64,000 bases of DNA from Chimonanthus salicifolius (GCA_013350335.1 CM023536.1:41176314-41240313), one strand, 5' to 3'; shown: positions 1 to 11,100, counted from the first letter of the stretch. The notes: a model not told the origin generated them from the letters alone. Program-made: numbers and translations.

Positions 1-473
1 TGCAGCAGCCCAAACAACCCCTCTTGAATGAGGCCCTCCGGCTGAGAGTGCGACGCCAGCTATGCCGTTAGCCTGGGGATCTCTTATGCCCACATGAGAT
101 AGCCTGAGACCTGGCTCTGATACCACTTGTTAGGACCTGGGTTTCTAGTCCAAAAGATTATTGACTCAAGTCCTTTATAAACCCCTAGATCTCCCTCTAC
201 ACTTCCAATGTAGGACTCATTCTCAACAACCCCAACATTCCCCCTCAAACGAGGCCCTCCAGTGGAGAGAGCGACACCGGCCATCCCATTCGCCTGGGGG
301 ATCACCTGAGCCCACATGAAGTAGCCTGAAACCTCGTTTTGATACCACTTGTTAGGACTTGGGCTTCCAGCAGAAAAAACTAGCCTGTTAGGTGAAGTGA
401 CCTAAGTTCTTTATAAACCCCTAGATCTCCCTCTACACTTCCAATGTGGGACTCGTTCGCCGCAGCCCAAACG
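1..473 (-). mobile_element. Tandem TRIM-type LTR array (LTR-internal-LTR-internal-LTR)
   Basis: Two near-identical ~110-125 bp LTR-like units start with TGTTAGGAC at 128 and 350 and end near CCCAACA (237) and CCCAAACG (473). Positions 1-16 look like the end of a third unit. Between them are two related internal segments of about 110 bp. Each ends just before an LTR with a reverse-complemented primer binding site: GCTCTGATACCA at 115-126, and a decayed copy near 335-346. The tRNA-Met-like primer site on the minus strand and a purine-rich tract (reverse complement of CCCCCTC near 241) set the orientation. No protein is encoded. The repeated LTR/internal order is typical of tandem TRIM arrays made by unequal recombination. 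Confidence 0.75.
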
Positions 474-522
474 TATTTTACTACAGTGCGGACCTTCACA
501 GAATAATGATCACAATCCACAG

Positions 523-775
523 ACCAGTGCCTCATAAAGACATATCTACACTGTCTATTAATGCTGTATAATCATAGCGACAATCAATCAGTGCCTCACA
601 AAGACATATCCACATTGTTGGTCAACGTCGTATAATCAAAGCAGCTGCCGACCAGTGCCTCACAAAAACATATCTACAATGTTGATCAACACGGTATAAT
701 CATTGCGACCACAAGGACACTACATTGTCGATCAACGTAGTATAATCATTGCAATCGGTGATCAATGCCTCACAA
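523..775. repeat. Degenerate ~64-bp tandem repeat
   Basis: The phrase CAGTGCCTCACAAAGACATA recurs with small changes from about 523, 587 and 651, a period of 64 bp. A shortened copy follows, and a further phrase start lies at 761. Each unit also carries GTATAATCAT-like text. It lies inside the LTR remnant and has no evident function. Confidence 0.75.
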
Positions 776-962
776 AGAACTATCCATCTAGCCCATAGCC
801 CCATACACACAACATATTTACTTATGCACTAAACATAATGTCCACATAGTTATCATCGTTAACACATGTTCAGTGAGCATAACATGTACATCATATCACA
901 TGCTCACGTAAATTCATCATAACTCATAATCACATGGTCTATCATACTCATATCTTGACAAA

Positions 963-1085
963 GTTTTATACCATATCACATGTTCACGAAGTTCCATACA
1001 AAATCACATATTCACAAAGTTTCATATAATATCACATGTTCACGAAGTTTCATACAATATCACATGTTCAGAGAGTTCCATACAT
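963..1085. repeat. 28-bp minisatellite, about 4.4 copies
   Basis: Units begin at 963, 991, 1019, 1047 and 1075 (partial). Each starts with GTTYCATA and contains ATCACATGTTCACGAA with a few substitutions. The period is exactly 28 bp. Confidence 0.85.
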
Positions 1086-1467
1086 TTTAAATATTCAAAA
1101 ACAATATCGAGTTGGGCCTTTGAAAATTTTGAGAGAAAATTAGAGTGACTCAAAGTGGATTCCAAATTGTCCCATGTTCATCTAACTAAGAACGAGAGTG
1201 GGTGCAAATTTCGGGGTCTAATTGTTCAAATCAAAGTTATAACAAAAAATCAAAGTTTTGCACCTAATTTTTGAAATTAATTAAATAAATACAAAAATTC
1301 ATAATTTCCTTCAAAAGCCATTACTTGAGCTCTCAAACTCGGATTTGACCAAACTTGGACTTGTTAGAAATCCTACAACGAGATCTATGCAACAAAACTA
1401 TTTTTAACTCAAAATGGGAATTCCAAAAATTCCTTGAAAAATGTGATCTCAGATTGGGTCATTACAC

Positions 1468-1635
1468 AGTAGATGACTGACCATATTTAAACCTTTTTAT
1501 ACATGGGAGACATGACTAGCCTAATTATTACTATGCAACACATCCAACCAAATGAGAGTCTACACTCATTTAAGAGGAAAAATTTGTATGAGTCTTACTA
1601 AAAAAAATCCTTAGGTAATGGGTGAATCTAAAAAA
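1468..1635. other. Short intervening sequence, nothing recognised
   Basis: AT-rich sequence between two LTR-derived blocks. I see no ORF, repeat or RNA gene in it. Confidence 0.5.
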
Positions 1636-1640
1636 GATCT

Positions 1641-4600
1641 TCTAATACCCTGACCCAAATTAGGCGAATTTAGCTAAATAAATTCTTCTTAGACCGGTTA
1701 ATCTCGAAGATTTCAGTTAGAGCGTTGTAAAAAGTCCAAGTGTGGCCTAATCCGAGCTCGAAAGCTCAGTGATTCAGATCGTCCAGCTGGAGGGGCAAAA
1801 TGGTAATTTACTACTTACTGTTATTATTTTATTGTTTGTGTCAATATGTGATTATTATTGGATGATATTATTTTCCTTAATCAAGGATTCCAATTTCTGA
1901 TTTTAAAATAATTTTATTTTCAAAAATAGTATTTAAAACTGCCCGTCAAAATCCCGAAAGGGAGAAATAAATATTTTTAAATAGTTTTGGAAATGAGAAA
2001 TTTTTTGAAACAAGTATAATATGTTAGACCATTTTAGTATGGTCTAGTTTATTCTTTCAAACCCCAAAAATGAGTTAAAATAAGCAAATAGTCTGAAATT
2101 ATGATTTTTATTTAAATCTATGGTTTTTGGTGAGTTTTAAATCTCCAAATTTTGATGGTGATTAGAGTTTTTAAAACCCAACTTATCTGTCAAGTTGATT
2201 AAAATTTTCAAGCCTTAAAAGTATTGTTTTAAGTTAAAAGTTGATTTTAATCAAAAGTGAACCTTTTTGCAAAATCAGAAATTGTGGAGGACTTATCTGC
2301 AACCAAACCAATCGAACAGTAGTTTACTGTACCGGACATCGGTAGCAATTGCATGCAGATGCCCGATGGCCTCCATGGATTGATCAGCTGATCCTATAAA
2401 ACTACCCCCTCAGCTTAGCTGATTTCCTCCCTCAAAAAGCCCCATCTCTCAGTCTAATCTGCTATCTGGTTTTCCAGCCGATCACCCCTCTCCCTCTCTC
2501 TGTTTTCCAAGTTTTCTTCACCGTAGCTTAAAGAGGAAGTATTTTTAAAAGTCTGGATTTTCAACCTAAAAACTCAAGTGAAGATAACCACTGTGTTTCT
2601 CTTTAAATTTTAACTAGTTTAGAATCAAGTAGAAGCAAATTTGGCCAAGTTTTGAGTGAGTAAAACCGATTTCAACTTTAAGGAAAATCATGGTTTTTCT
2701 TTTATCAGTGTGTTTTTAGTGTTAAAATCCGATGGCCTATTAAGTGTTAAAACTCCAAACCACTCCATATAGAAAGAAGACTGACTAAGGAGTCCATCTG
2801 ACTGGTTGGATGTGAAAACCGAATCGAGAAAACCCATTGTTTCTAGATTCGTATTTCACGGAGTTGCTGCCCGTTACTGTCTGCTGTTGCAGATAGAGGA
2901 GGAAGATGACTCTCGGACGGTCCGAGAATTGTGCTTCGGACGTTCCGAGCTTTAATTTGAAGTCCCGAAGCGTCCTAGGCTAGCCATTCTCCGCCGGACG
3001 TTCCGAGTCCTGTTCGGAAGGACCGAACCCCTCTCGGACTATCCGAGCTTCAATTGGCATGATCCGAGACACACAGACCCTCCGAAGGCTGTTTTTCTCT
3101 GTTTTTCTGTTCGGAGGGATTTTCGGACGATCTGAGACCTGATCTTCGGACGGTCCGAAGATAGACCCAAATTCCGAAGTTTGTGATTAATTTAGACAAT
3201 GGTTTTGATAATCCGAAGCCACAATACCTGGTTCCGAGGCATGTTCCGAGAAATCCAGTTTTTTAATGTAAAATCTTGTTTGATTGATGATGTATATGTT
3301 AGACTTAAGTTTTAATGTGATGTTTATACCCCATTAATAATTTAAAAGTGTACTAACCCTTCTTCTCTTATTACTATAGTGTATATATTATTTGTATTCA
3401 CTTCCAAGCCGACTCTATTTGTCGAGCATTGAGTGTCTTCACTTCCAAGCCGACGCTATATCTGTCGGGCACTGAGTAACTTCGAGGCCTTACTCAACAT
3501 GTCAATCTGGTCCTATCTAGAAGATAATACGAGAAGTGACCTGAGTATCTAGACCTAACTCAATACTTCAATCTGGTCATGCCCAGAAGACAATATGAGA
3601 TTTGGATTGAGCACCCTATTATTATTATATTATGGATTATTGTAACTTAAAATAGTTAGAAACCAAGTAGGAGACTCAATTCCATTTATCTTAGAGATTT
3701 TTGAGAAAACAGTATGGTTTTGAAATACTACTGTATGTATGCATTTGAATGCTATGTATATTGACCAACTATTGATTGTGCACTTGTTTGCATGTTGAAC
3801 AGAGACCACGGTACCACGCATTTTCGGCGAGGGAACTTAACTTTGCAGTAGGTGTAATCAGGTTTTTAATGAGATTAATCTTAAACAATGAGTGGTTTCA
3901 AGTTGATGAACTCACCCATGTGCCTAGACATAATGCACTGTTGTAAGAAGTGCTCATGATAATTGTGAATGTTTATGATGTTGAGATATGTAATACTGCT
4001 TCCACGTGCCATTGACTATTGAACCAATATCGGCCATGTGTGTGAGATGGTTTACGTCTACTGGACCAAGAGTGTCGACAGTTGCTGACTTGAGGAGTGT
4101 CAGTATCGGCCACGTGAGGGCCGGAAATGTACTTGTAATGATGTATTTTGACCGTGTCGGGACTTAATATGATAGTCTCAGCGTAGTATGTAGGCGTTAC
4201 GTTGGATGACAGCAGTTATGGAAATGATGATGAGATTATACTGGATATTGAGAATTTATTGTCAAGCATGAGATATTATATTTCAAATGTTGATTATGTA
4301 CTAACCTGATATTTCATTAGACTGCATTGTTATATTTCCTTCACTGGGCTAGTTAGCTCACACCACTCACATTTCAGGAGATGTGCCTGAGGAGGAGAAC
4401 CCTCCGTATGAAGCTTAGGATGGATAAGCTGCTGAGTTGCCTTGGGATTCCCACTGAGGGAATTCCATTATCTTTGTTTTTTGGTTCCTTGAACCGTTTG
4501 CTTATTTAAAGTACCGTGTGTGGTACTTATCTTGTTTGGACTTTATGTACTGAACTACCATGTGTTCCATAGTTACTCTGATGATGTTGTAATAATAATT

Positions 4601-4799
4601 CATTGTTGGAATTATGTGTTTATGTTTGTGTTTCTTTTGGGTAGATTTATGGTATGTGTTTGAGTCCACATGTTGAGATCATGTGTGACCTTTGGGCCTA
4701 ACCGTTGATCTGGCCCAGTTAGACTTCTTGAGGTTATTTTTTTTTTAAAAAAAAAATTAGTCACGTTCCGAGTCCACTTTTCAGGGTCGGGGCATGACA
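1641..4799 (+). mobile_element. 3.16-kb solo LTR flanked by 5-bp target duplication
   Basis: The block starts TCTAATACCCTGACCC (a one-base change from the usual TGTAATACCC) and ends GGGTCGGGGCATGACA. The pentamer GATCT flanks it directly at 1636-1640 and 4800-4804. The termini resemble long LTRs of chromovirus-type Ty3/Gypsy elements (Tekay/Del group); that lineage is inferred. No gag or pol reading frame exists inside, so the whole block is best read as one LTR left after LTR-LTR recombination. It contains a dense array of palindromic TCGGACG-type motifs (2905-3245) and a short duplicated phrase, CTTCCAAGCCGA, near 3402 and 3442. Confidence 0.8.
2905..3245. repeat. Cluster of palindromic TCGGACGGTCCGA-like motifs
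   Basis: At least ten variants of CGGACG(G/T)TCCGAG, or its half TTCGGA/TCCGAA, occur within about 340 bp of the solo LTR. The spacing is irregular (roughly 20-60 bp) and most copies are imperfect palindromes. Similar GC-rich palindromic phrases occur in untranslated parts of some large plant Gypsy elements. Here the array is an LTR-internal repeat of unknown role. Confidence 0.7.
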
Positions 4800-4804
4800 G
4801 ATCT

Positions 4805-5560
4805 CATCTGAAATGTTTTACAGCTAAAAGGAAAAAAAATTGAGGTGCATAGATGAATAGATATTTAGTATTTAGGGAAATTTGAATAGAGTAGTGGACG
4901 CAAGTATACCAATGACAAATACCATTCTCGCAATATTATCGGGAATTTACTACTACTTTCATTTTCATTGATAAAAACCTGATAAAAATGCCATAAAAAA
5001 ACGTGGTACCTTAATTTGTTGCCGTTATTAATATCATTTTTTCCTAATTTTGTATGGATCTTACTACTAAACTTCTAAGTTCTAAATTTATAATTTAATT
5101 TTCTTCGATTCTCTTCTTAGTTCGATTCTTCTTTTATTTTGATATTTTATAATTTGAAAATGGTATTTAGCAAAAAATTTATATAACACTAGATAAAATT
5201 CTATGATTCAAGAAATATTAGGTGATAAGTTATATATTATTTTTAGATAATTAATAAAGTAAATTATTTTCTATAATATATTTGTACACAATCACAAATT
5301 TATTAATAATTCTTTCAAGTTAATATCATTTTTATCGTATAAATGTTTATATTTTTTTATAATTTTTTCTCAATAATTTTTCAATAAAAATCCAAAAATG
5401 TAAAAAATATCCTAATATTAACATATTATATCAAAAATAGTATCTCGTGATGTTGGCTGTTAGATGCGGTAAACAAGAGAGACATTTTTTTTTTTTTTTA
5501 ATGAGACTCTCTACATAATACCTGATAAAGAATTCCCGCACCCATGACCTGCCGGCATTA
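4805..5560. mobile_element. AT-rich remnant related to the GTAACAAATACC TIR family
   Basis: Near 4910 the text ATGACAAATACCATTCTCG resembles the terminal repeat of the element at 5781-7363. It is followed by AT-rich DNA like the interior of the element at 41411-41768. No matching right terminus is visible, so this is probably a truncated copy. No gene is seen here. Confidence 0.4.
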
Positions 5561-5580
5561 ATGTCAGAGAGGGACCTGCA

Positions 5581-5748
5581 GAAGCCACGTGAGCGAACAG
5601 ATCAAGGAGGCCCACGTGCCTTTGTCGTTGATTCGTCGCTCCAAACCTGAAATCCTTACCCGTCTTGATTCGTGTTCTTGGATAGCGACGGGCAGATACA
5701 ATAATGTCCTAATGTGGTACTGAAATCCACCATTGATTCTCCTGTCTG
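5581..5748 (+). promoter_or_regulatory. TSA upstream module, copy 1, with two CACGTG G-boxes
   Basis: A ~140-bp module runs from the G-box phrase CCCACGTGCCTTT (CACGTG at 5613-5618) through TTGATTCGTCGCTCC and GGGCAGATACA to TTGATTCTCC. A second CACGTG lies at 5586-5591. The same module recurs in copies 2 and 3 nearer the gene. CACGTG is the core recognised by plant bHLH and bZIP factors; a role in TSA expression is inferred from position only. Confidence 0.6.
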
Positions 5749-5780
5749 TCCACGTGCCTTTATTGTTGATTGGTCACTCC

Positions 5781-7363
5781 TATAGTAACAAATACCGTTC
5801 TCGGGATAATAACGGCAATGGTTAATAACGGGATATTTTCAATTTCTCAGGTTTTTAACTGGAATTTAACGGGAAAATCTAGCGGAAAATATAAATATTT
5901 AATAAATAATAAAAATAAATATAATAATTAATTAATTCTCATCTTACACTTCTTGAGTAAAAAAAAAAAGCATATAAAACTACAATAACATAGACAATTT
6001 ACTCGATTCCCATTGATCAAAAGGTATGAGCATAATATAATCACCCAATAGGCAGAGGTGTTTATTAATGTGCTAAAATGGCATGGGTGCTTTCAAAAAA
6101 CCCAAATATGCATGTGTGTTTGTATATACATACATGTGTATCACATTTAATTTGTTATAAAACAAGGCACAATGTAGCTCACAACTGTAACAGATTTACT
6201 TGGAGACTCATAAATGTCCAAGATTTTTTGAAAGTCAACTGCAAAATTTCTAAAACTTCTGCTGAACATTTTTGAATTTCAACATAACTTTTTGAAATTT
6301 CAGCCAAATTTACAGTCAAAGTTTTAATAATTTCGCTCAAAATTGTCAGCCTAACTTTCGAAAATTTCATTGCTTGATAATCAAACCAAAATTTTAGCTA
6401 AAACATATGCAAAAACTTCTGAAAATTCCAATCATAATGGTGAAAATTTCAATCAAAATTTTCTGAAATTTCTTACAAAATTTTAGCTAAATATTTCAGC
6501 CAATTTTTTTTCTAAAAAATTCAGTTGAAATTTTAGAAATTTCAGTTGACAATTTCAGGTGAAATTTTCTGAAATTTCTATGAAAAATTCAGCTGAAAAT
6601 TTGTGAAATTTTCAGCAAAAAACTTCTGGAATTTTAGTCGAAGTTTTCAGCTGAAAATTTGTGACAAGAAAGAGGAAAATGAATAAGAAGAAGAGTAAGA
6701 AGAAAAAGACAATACCAGATTGAAATCTCAGTTTGCCGTCTTCCCTTTAAACCTACACCGACGACCACCGTAGGGAAGGAGAGGATATCGAATTCTACAA
6801 ACAGATAAAGTGGTTACCACCTTTTAACTGGTGGCTACAATGACGGCGACGACGAGATAAGGTTGTTTCGTTCTCAGTGAGAGCTTACAAAACAGTTTAT
6901 TCTTCTCAGTTCTCACACTCGTCCATCTTCATTTATTTTTCCTTTCTCTGATTCCCTCGTATCAACGGAGCAGAGGATTCGGGATTTTCCGAATCGGAAC
7001 TCGGAAGAAGAAGAGGAAGCACGGAAGTAGATTGGGGATTTTCAGATTTCAGAATCGGAGTGAAAGTTTCACTGTGAAACCCTAAAACAGAGGGATTCGG
7101 GATTTTAAAATTTTTAACTTGTGTCTCACGCGCGGAATGGTGCGGGCGTGCGGCCGGTGAGTCGAGGCTTCCATTTCGATTTTCAAATGGATTTAACTCA
7201 ACGTTTTTAACGCGTTTTTAACGTTTCTCGCATTATTAACGCGTTTTTACCGTTAAATTCCCGATAATAACGGCATCGACGGTAAAAACGCGTTTTTTAC
7301 GCGAGAATGGTATTTTTCCGGTATTATCGCGGTATAAATGAAAATACCGGCGGTATTTGTTAC
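5781..7363. mobile_element. 1.58-kb non-autonomous TIR element (MULE-like)
   Basis: The left end TATAGTAACAAATACCG and the right end CGGTATTTGTTAC are inverted repeats sharing GTAACAAATACCG. The phrase ATTGGTCACTCC flanks it on both sides (5769-5780 and 7364-7375), a target duplication of about 9-12 bp that fits Mutator-like elements. The interior has no transposase. It holds a field of TGAAATTTCAGC-like short repeats (about 6220-6670) and a less AT-rich part (about 6690-7190) that may be captured host DNA. Three related remnants occur in the window (4805-5560, 7440-7785, 41411-41768). Confidence 0.7.
6220..6670. repeat. Simple array of TGAAATTTCAGC-type short repeats
   Basis: Variants of GAAATTTCAGCTGAAAATTT recur about every 20-40 bp through this stretch inside the TIR element. 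The pattern is degenerate and largely self-complementary. Short reading frames on either strand here are products of the repeat. Confidence 0.65.
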
Positions 7364-7439
7364 ATTGGTCACTCCAAACCCCAAACATATCAAATTCTTA
7401 CTCGTCAGATACAATATCGTAATATGGTACTGAAAACCC

Positions 7440-7785
7440 TTTTCACGTTTAAATCTACTGTATTTTTATGGACAAAATATTATTAGCATATTAAAAATGA
7501 GTTTTATCATTACGATAATAAATTCTTAATAAAATTGTATTAAAAATACAATAAACGCTAATAACGCAATAATATCCCGATAAATTATCGGCAAATTTCT
7601 GATAAATTCTCAATAAATTTCTGATAAATTCTCGGTAAATTTTTTATACTATTTTTATTTCATTATTTTTTTATTTTTAAATATTATAATTTTTACAAGA
7701 TTTTTCTTTTAAATTTTCAATAAAAATCTGAGAATTTAAAAATACCTCATTATTATCTATTAGCGTTTATATTCTTAATTCTCAA
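7440..7785. mobile_element. AT-rich insert in copy 2 of the promoter module
   Basis: Comparison of the three promoter modules shows extra DNA here. It contains AAAATTGTATTAAAAATA and ATAATATCCCGATAAA phrases shared with the interior of the element at 41411-41768. No clear terminal repeats remain. It is probably a decayed relative of that family. Confidence 0.4.
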
Positions 7786-7930
7786 ATCTGTCCACGTGCG
7801 TTTATCGTTGATTCGTCACTCCAAACACGAAATCCGTACTCGTCCCGATTCGTGTTCGTGATATTGGTTAGCCATGGGCAGATGCATTGTACTAATGTGC
7901 TACTGAAAGCCACGGTTGATTCTCATGATA
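7786..7930 (+). promoter_or_regulatory. TSA proximal promoter module, copy 3, with G-box
   Basis: The third module copy lies just upstream of TSA. It has GTCCACGTGCGTTTATCG (CACGTG at 7793-7798), TTGATTCGTCACTCC, CCATGGGCAGATGCATTG and GGTTGATTCTCATGAT. A weak TATA-like GATAAAA follows at about 7927. The G-box is about 210 bp from the chosen start codon, so this copy is the likely proximal promoter. Confidence 0.6.
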
Positions 7931-8002
7931 AAACCCTGTCCTAAACTCTTCTGCCGGAGCCATTTGACCCCTTTTCTTACTCCCTCTCTCTGTGGAATAG
8001 TG

Positions 8003-8185
8003 ATGGCTGTTGCTCTCAAAGGCTCCTTTCTTTTCCCATCCACAAAATCTCACAACCGTTTTCACCCCTCCCATTCTCTAAACTTCGTTGTTTCTTCCAA
8101 ATCTTTGCGGCCAATGGCTACCCTTAGTCTCACTCAAACTGCTGGTATCACAGAAACCTTTTCCAGATTGAGAAAACAAGGCAAA
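8003..8185 (+). CDS. TSA1: TSA exon 1: transit peptide and helix 0
   Basis: Encodes residues 1-61: a Ser-, His- and Lys-rich plastid transit sequence, an internal Met in the RPMAT phrase near residue 38, then [13 protein letters not shown], which opens the mature alpha subunit. Donor GTAAGC follows directly after the Lys codon. Confidence 0.9.
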
Positions 8186-11100
8186 GTAAGCATTTTCTAG
8201 TCCTTAATGGCTGTACTTTTTTTTTTTTCAAGTCTCTCTCCTATTGTTTCTTTTCTTTTCTGCTGTATTGGATTAATGACTATTTTGCATTTTGGGTTTG
8301 GGTCTGTTTTGGTTTTCCATTCGTTCTCAGGAGATTTGAAGTGTTTTTTTTTTTTTTTTCTATATTCATTTGTTTGTTTTTGCGGAACAGAGAAACACTA
8401 TCTTCTTGAAGTTGAAGGAACGTTGATATTTGCAGTCTCTTGATTTGGCCCTTTTGATCCATTCATTCAACATTTTATCTCGGTTCTCTGCCGTTTTAGA
8501 TTAATGGGCATTTGCATGTTGGATTTTTGGATCTATTATTGTCCGTTTGAATGTGTTTTGGGGAGATTTCACTTGTTTCTTTTTCAGATTCAGTTTTTTT
8601 TTGGTTTCAAGAATACAAGGAAAGACAGTAATTTATCTCTTGATTTCTCTTTATTGCATTTAAATTTTCATCACTTTTTCTCTTTTTTTCTGCTGTTTTG
8701 CATTAATCATTGTCTTGCCTTTTGGACTTTCAGGTCAGTTTTCATCAGTTTCAGTGTGTTTTCTCGGAGGTTTGAATTGGGATTTTTTGGATTTGGTTAT
8801 TTGGTTTCAAGAAAACAATGAAACATGGTATTTCCAGATTAATTTATCTTATTTGGATTTAACTCAAACACCCAATAGTTTTATCTTTTTTCTTTTTTGA
8901 TTAATGGGTAATTTCCATGTTGGGTTTTGGGTCCTGCTTTCTTTGCTTTTGATGCTATATTGGGAAATTTGAATTTGGTTGCTTGAGTTCAATTCTTTGC
9001 TTCCATGAAAACAAAGAAAGATAATAATTTTAATCTCTTGTTCTAACACACGTCATTCACAAGGGTCTTTAGCATAGTTTCCAAGTTCTCATTATAGTAA
9101 ACATAAAGGTTGTGTACTTGGTTCATGACGTCATTTAAGAAGATTTTACCCTTTTAGTTAGTAGTAATTTGCAACTTTGGCTATGTTTTGGTAATTATTG
9201 TAATTTAGTTGTTCAACTATTATGTTCTCTGGTTACTTTGATATGAAATGGATGTAGGTATTAACCAGCATGTGCCTTGTGGTGTTGATTTTTTTTTTTT
9301 TAAGTTTCTAAAGAAACTAGAAAATTATAAATGATTGATATTTTTTAGAATTTACAAGTTTGATCTTGTACAGCAAGACATATACTGTTTTATAATGTGT
9401 CTCCAATCATACCGTTGAAATTTGGGTTGTTTTGTTACCTTTTCTCATTTTCTTGTTTCCCTTTGTTTTGGTTGAATGACTTTTTTGGATAATTGAACTT
9501 CATTTTGACAAGTACGAATATGTTGCTAGGTATTGGGAGTGAGTTGACAATTTCACATTCAGATACTTGTTTGCCTTATGGAATCTGAAGGAATTGGTTG
9601 GCATAATGGAATGGCAGTTCTGATAATTATTTGTTTTGCAAAGTAGAAAGATGTATTTCAGATTATTATGCACATTTATGCATTTGAGGTTCAGAGTATG
9701 TAGAGTATGTTAGTTCTATCCCCTTTTTTGACCAAAAGCCTAGTTCCACCCTTGAAGATATTTCCCACAACATCTCCACCTTGTTCTAGTCTCCACCAAG
9801 TCTTAATCATTGTGGATCCTTTCTTTTCTACATTATCACTCAAGTACCAACCACTAGCCTCCTCCTGGCCATACCTGGCTGTCGAGATTCTATTCTCTCC
9901 CAAATCTCCATGCCCACTTGCACGAAAGAGCTTGGCTCCTCAACTTCAATGGGACTATTCCTAGTCCTCCCTTAGATTTTGGTTTGATTATCTCTGACCA
10001 TGCCACCAGATGAACCCTCCCCTTTTGTCTCCTTGTCTCCCCACAATTTTTTTTCTAAGAAGCTGTTTTTTCTTCCTAGCAATATAGGCATTTCGAAGGG
10101 GGGGACATAATATATTGGAAGATTCATCAAGTCGGATTTGATACCCTCCCACCAAGAGAGAGATACTTCCTGCCCCACCTAGCCAATCCTCTTTCCACCT
10201 TTTCTACGACCGGGGTCCAAAATTTTTTGTGTCTTGGATTCCTTTCCATAGGCAATCCCATATAGATGAAGGGAAGATTCCCTATGCCACAACCCATTCC
10301 TATTCCAAGGTCCTTAAGGTGATCCTCTGCCAAATCGATCCCAATGATGGTACCTTTACCAAGATTGATTTTGAGACCCGACACTAATTCAAAACATCTA
10401 AGAATGGCCTTGTAGCCCAATAATTCCTGACGAACTGGTTCACAGAAAAACAATGTGTTGTATACAAACTCTAGATGAGTAACTGTTGATCCCTCTGGCA
10501 CCGTCTTGAACCCTTTTACCACTCCCAACTCTCTAGCTTTTTCCACTAATTTGTTCAGACTTTATATATTCTGGTGGATGTGAACAATATATTGTTGATT
10601 CTCTTGCGAGTCCATAAAAAATGGTCTGATTTTATTCTCTCCGTGTCTTTATCAGTTTTTACTGTTATTTTATGAGTTATTAGTGGGCCTTAATGGCCTT
10701 AAGTGCAATTTTTTTTTTAATTTTTTTTTTTAAAAGCCATGTTAATGTTGTGGGACTCGTTTTTGGACAGAGTTGACCTGAATCACCTTATTTTGGAAAG
10801 TCACTGCATTAGTTGTAAATTTGTAATTGATTAGTTCTTTCCTTTTTTGGCCACTCTGATGGCTCTCTGTAATATATTTATACCGATGTATCTCTCTTTG
10901 TCAATAGATGAAATACAAGTTAGAGAAGAATTCTTCTCCATATTCTCTCTTTTCCTTCTTTTCTTATTATTATTCTACACTTAAGTCTTATGCTTTGGGA
11001 GACTTGGGAGTATCAAGTTTCAAGTAGCATAGCCTCTAAGTAGCTTTTCTCTATGCCTAGGTGGCTTTAATACCTTATATCACTGCTGGTGATCCTGATC

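Larger units (their letters stand above)
474..1467 (-). mobile_element. Reverse-oriented LTR remnant (Gypsy-type)
   Basis: There is no coding potential. The right edge reads GGGTCATTACA at about 1457-1467. Its reverse complement TGTAATGACCC is a usual start of long plant Gypsy LTRs. The left edge is not defined and abuts the TRIM array. The block carries two minisatellites, listed separately. I found no matching target-site duplication, so it is probably a truncated LTR; the family is inferred from the terminus only. Confidence 0.4.
5749..7440 (+). promoter_or_regulatory. TSA upstream module, copy 2, split by a TIR element
   Basis: The module resumes at 5749 with GTCCACGTGCCTTTATTG (CACGTG at 5751-5756) and TTGGTCACTCC. 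It is cut at 5780 by the TIR element and continues after 7363 with ATTGGTCACTCCAAACC, ACTCGTCAGATACAAT and TGGTACTGAAA. About 30 bases present in copies 1 and 3 are missing. A second AT-rich insertion follows at about 7440. Confidence 0.55.

Noticed and set aside
520..1085. CRISPR-like array
   Set aside because: Repeats are contiguous and diverged with no unique spacers, and this is plant nuclear DNA; they are minisatellites.
7916..8002. An in-frame upstream ATG giving a 29-residue N-terminal extension of TSA
   Set aside because: The extension is Cys/Pro-rich and unlike known TSA leaders. The Met at 8003 starts a typical MAVAL transit peptide of normal length. Only 5' RACE would settle it.
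8207..8900. Open frames of 60-105 residues in TSA intron 1
   Set aside because: They are Phe/Ser-rich translations of T-rich tandem repeats, lie between confirmed exons 1 and 2, and show no domain.
10081..10120. The purine/pyrimidine GGGGGGG run near 10100 as a purine tract of an LTR element
   Set aside because: No LTR adjoins it; it lies inside LINE RT coding sequence.
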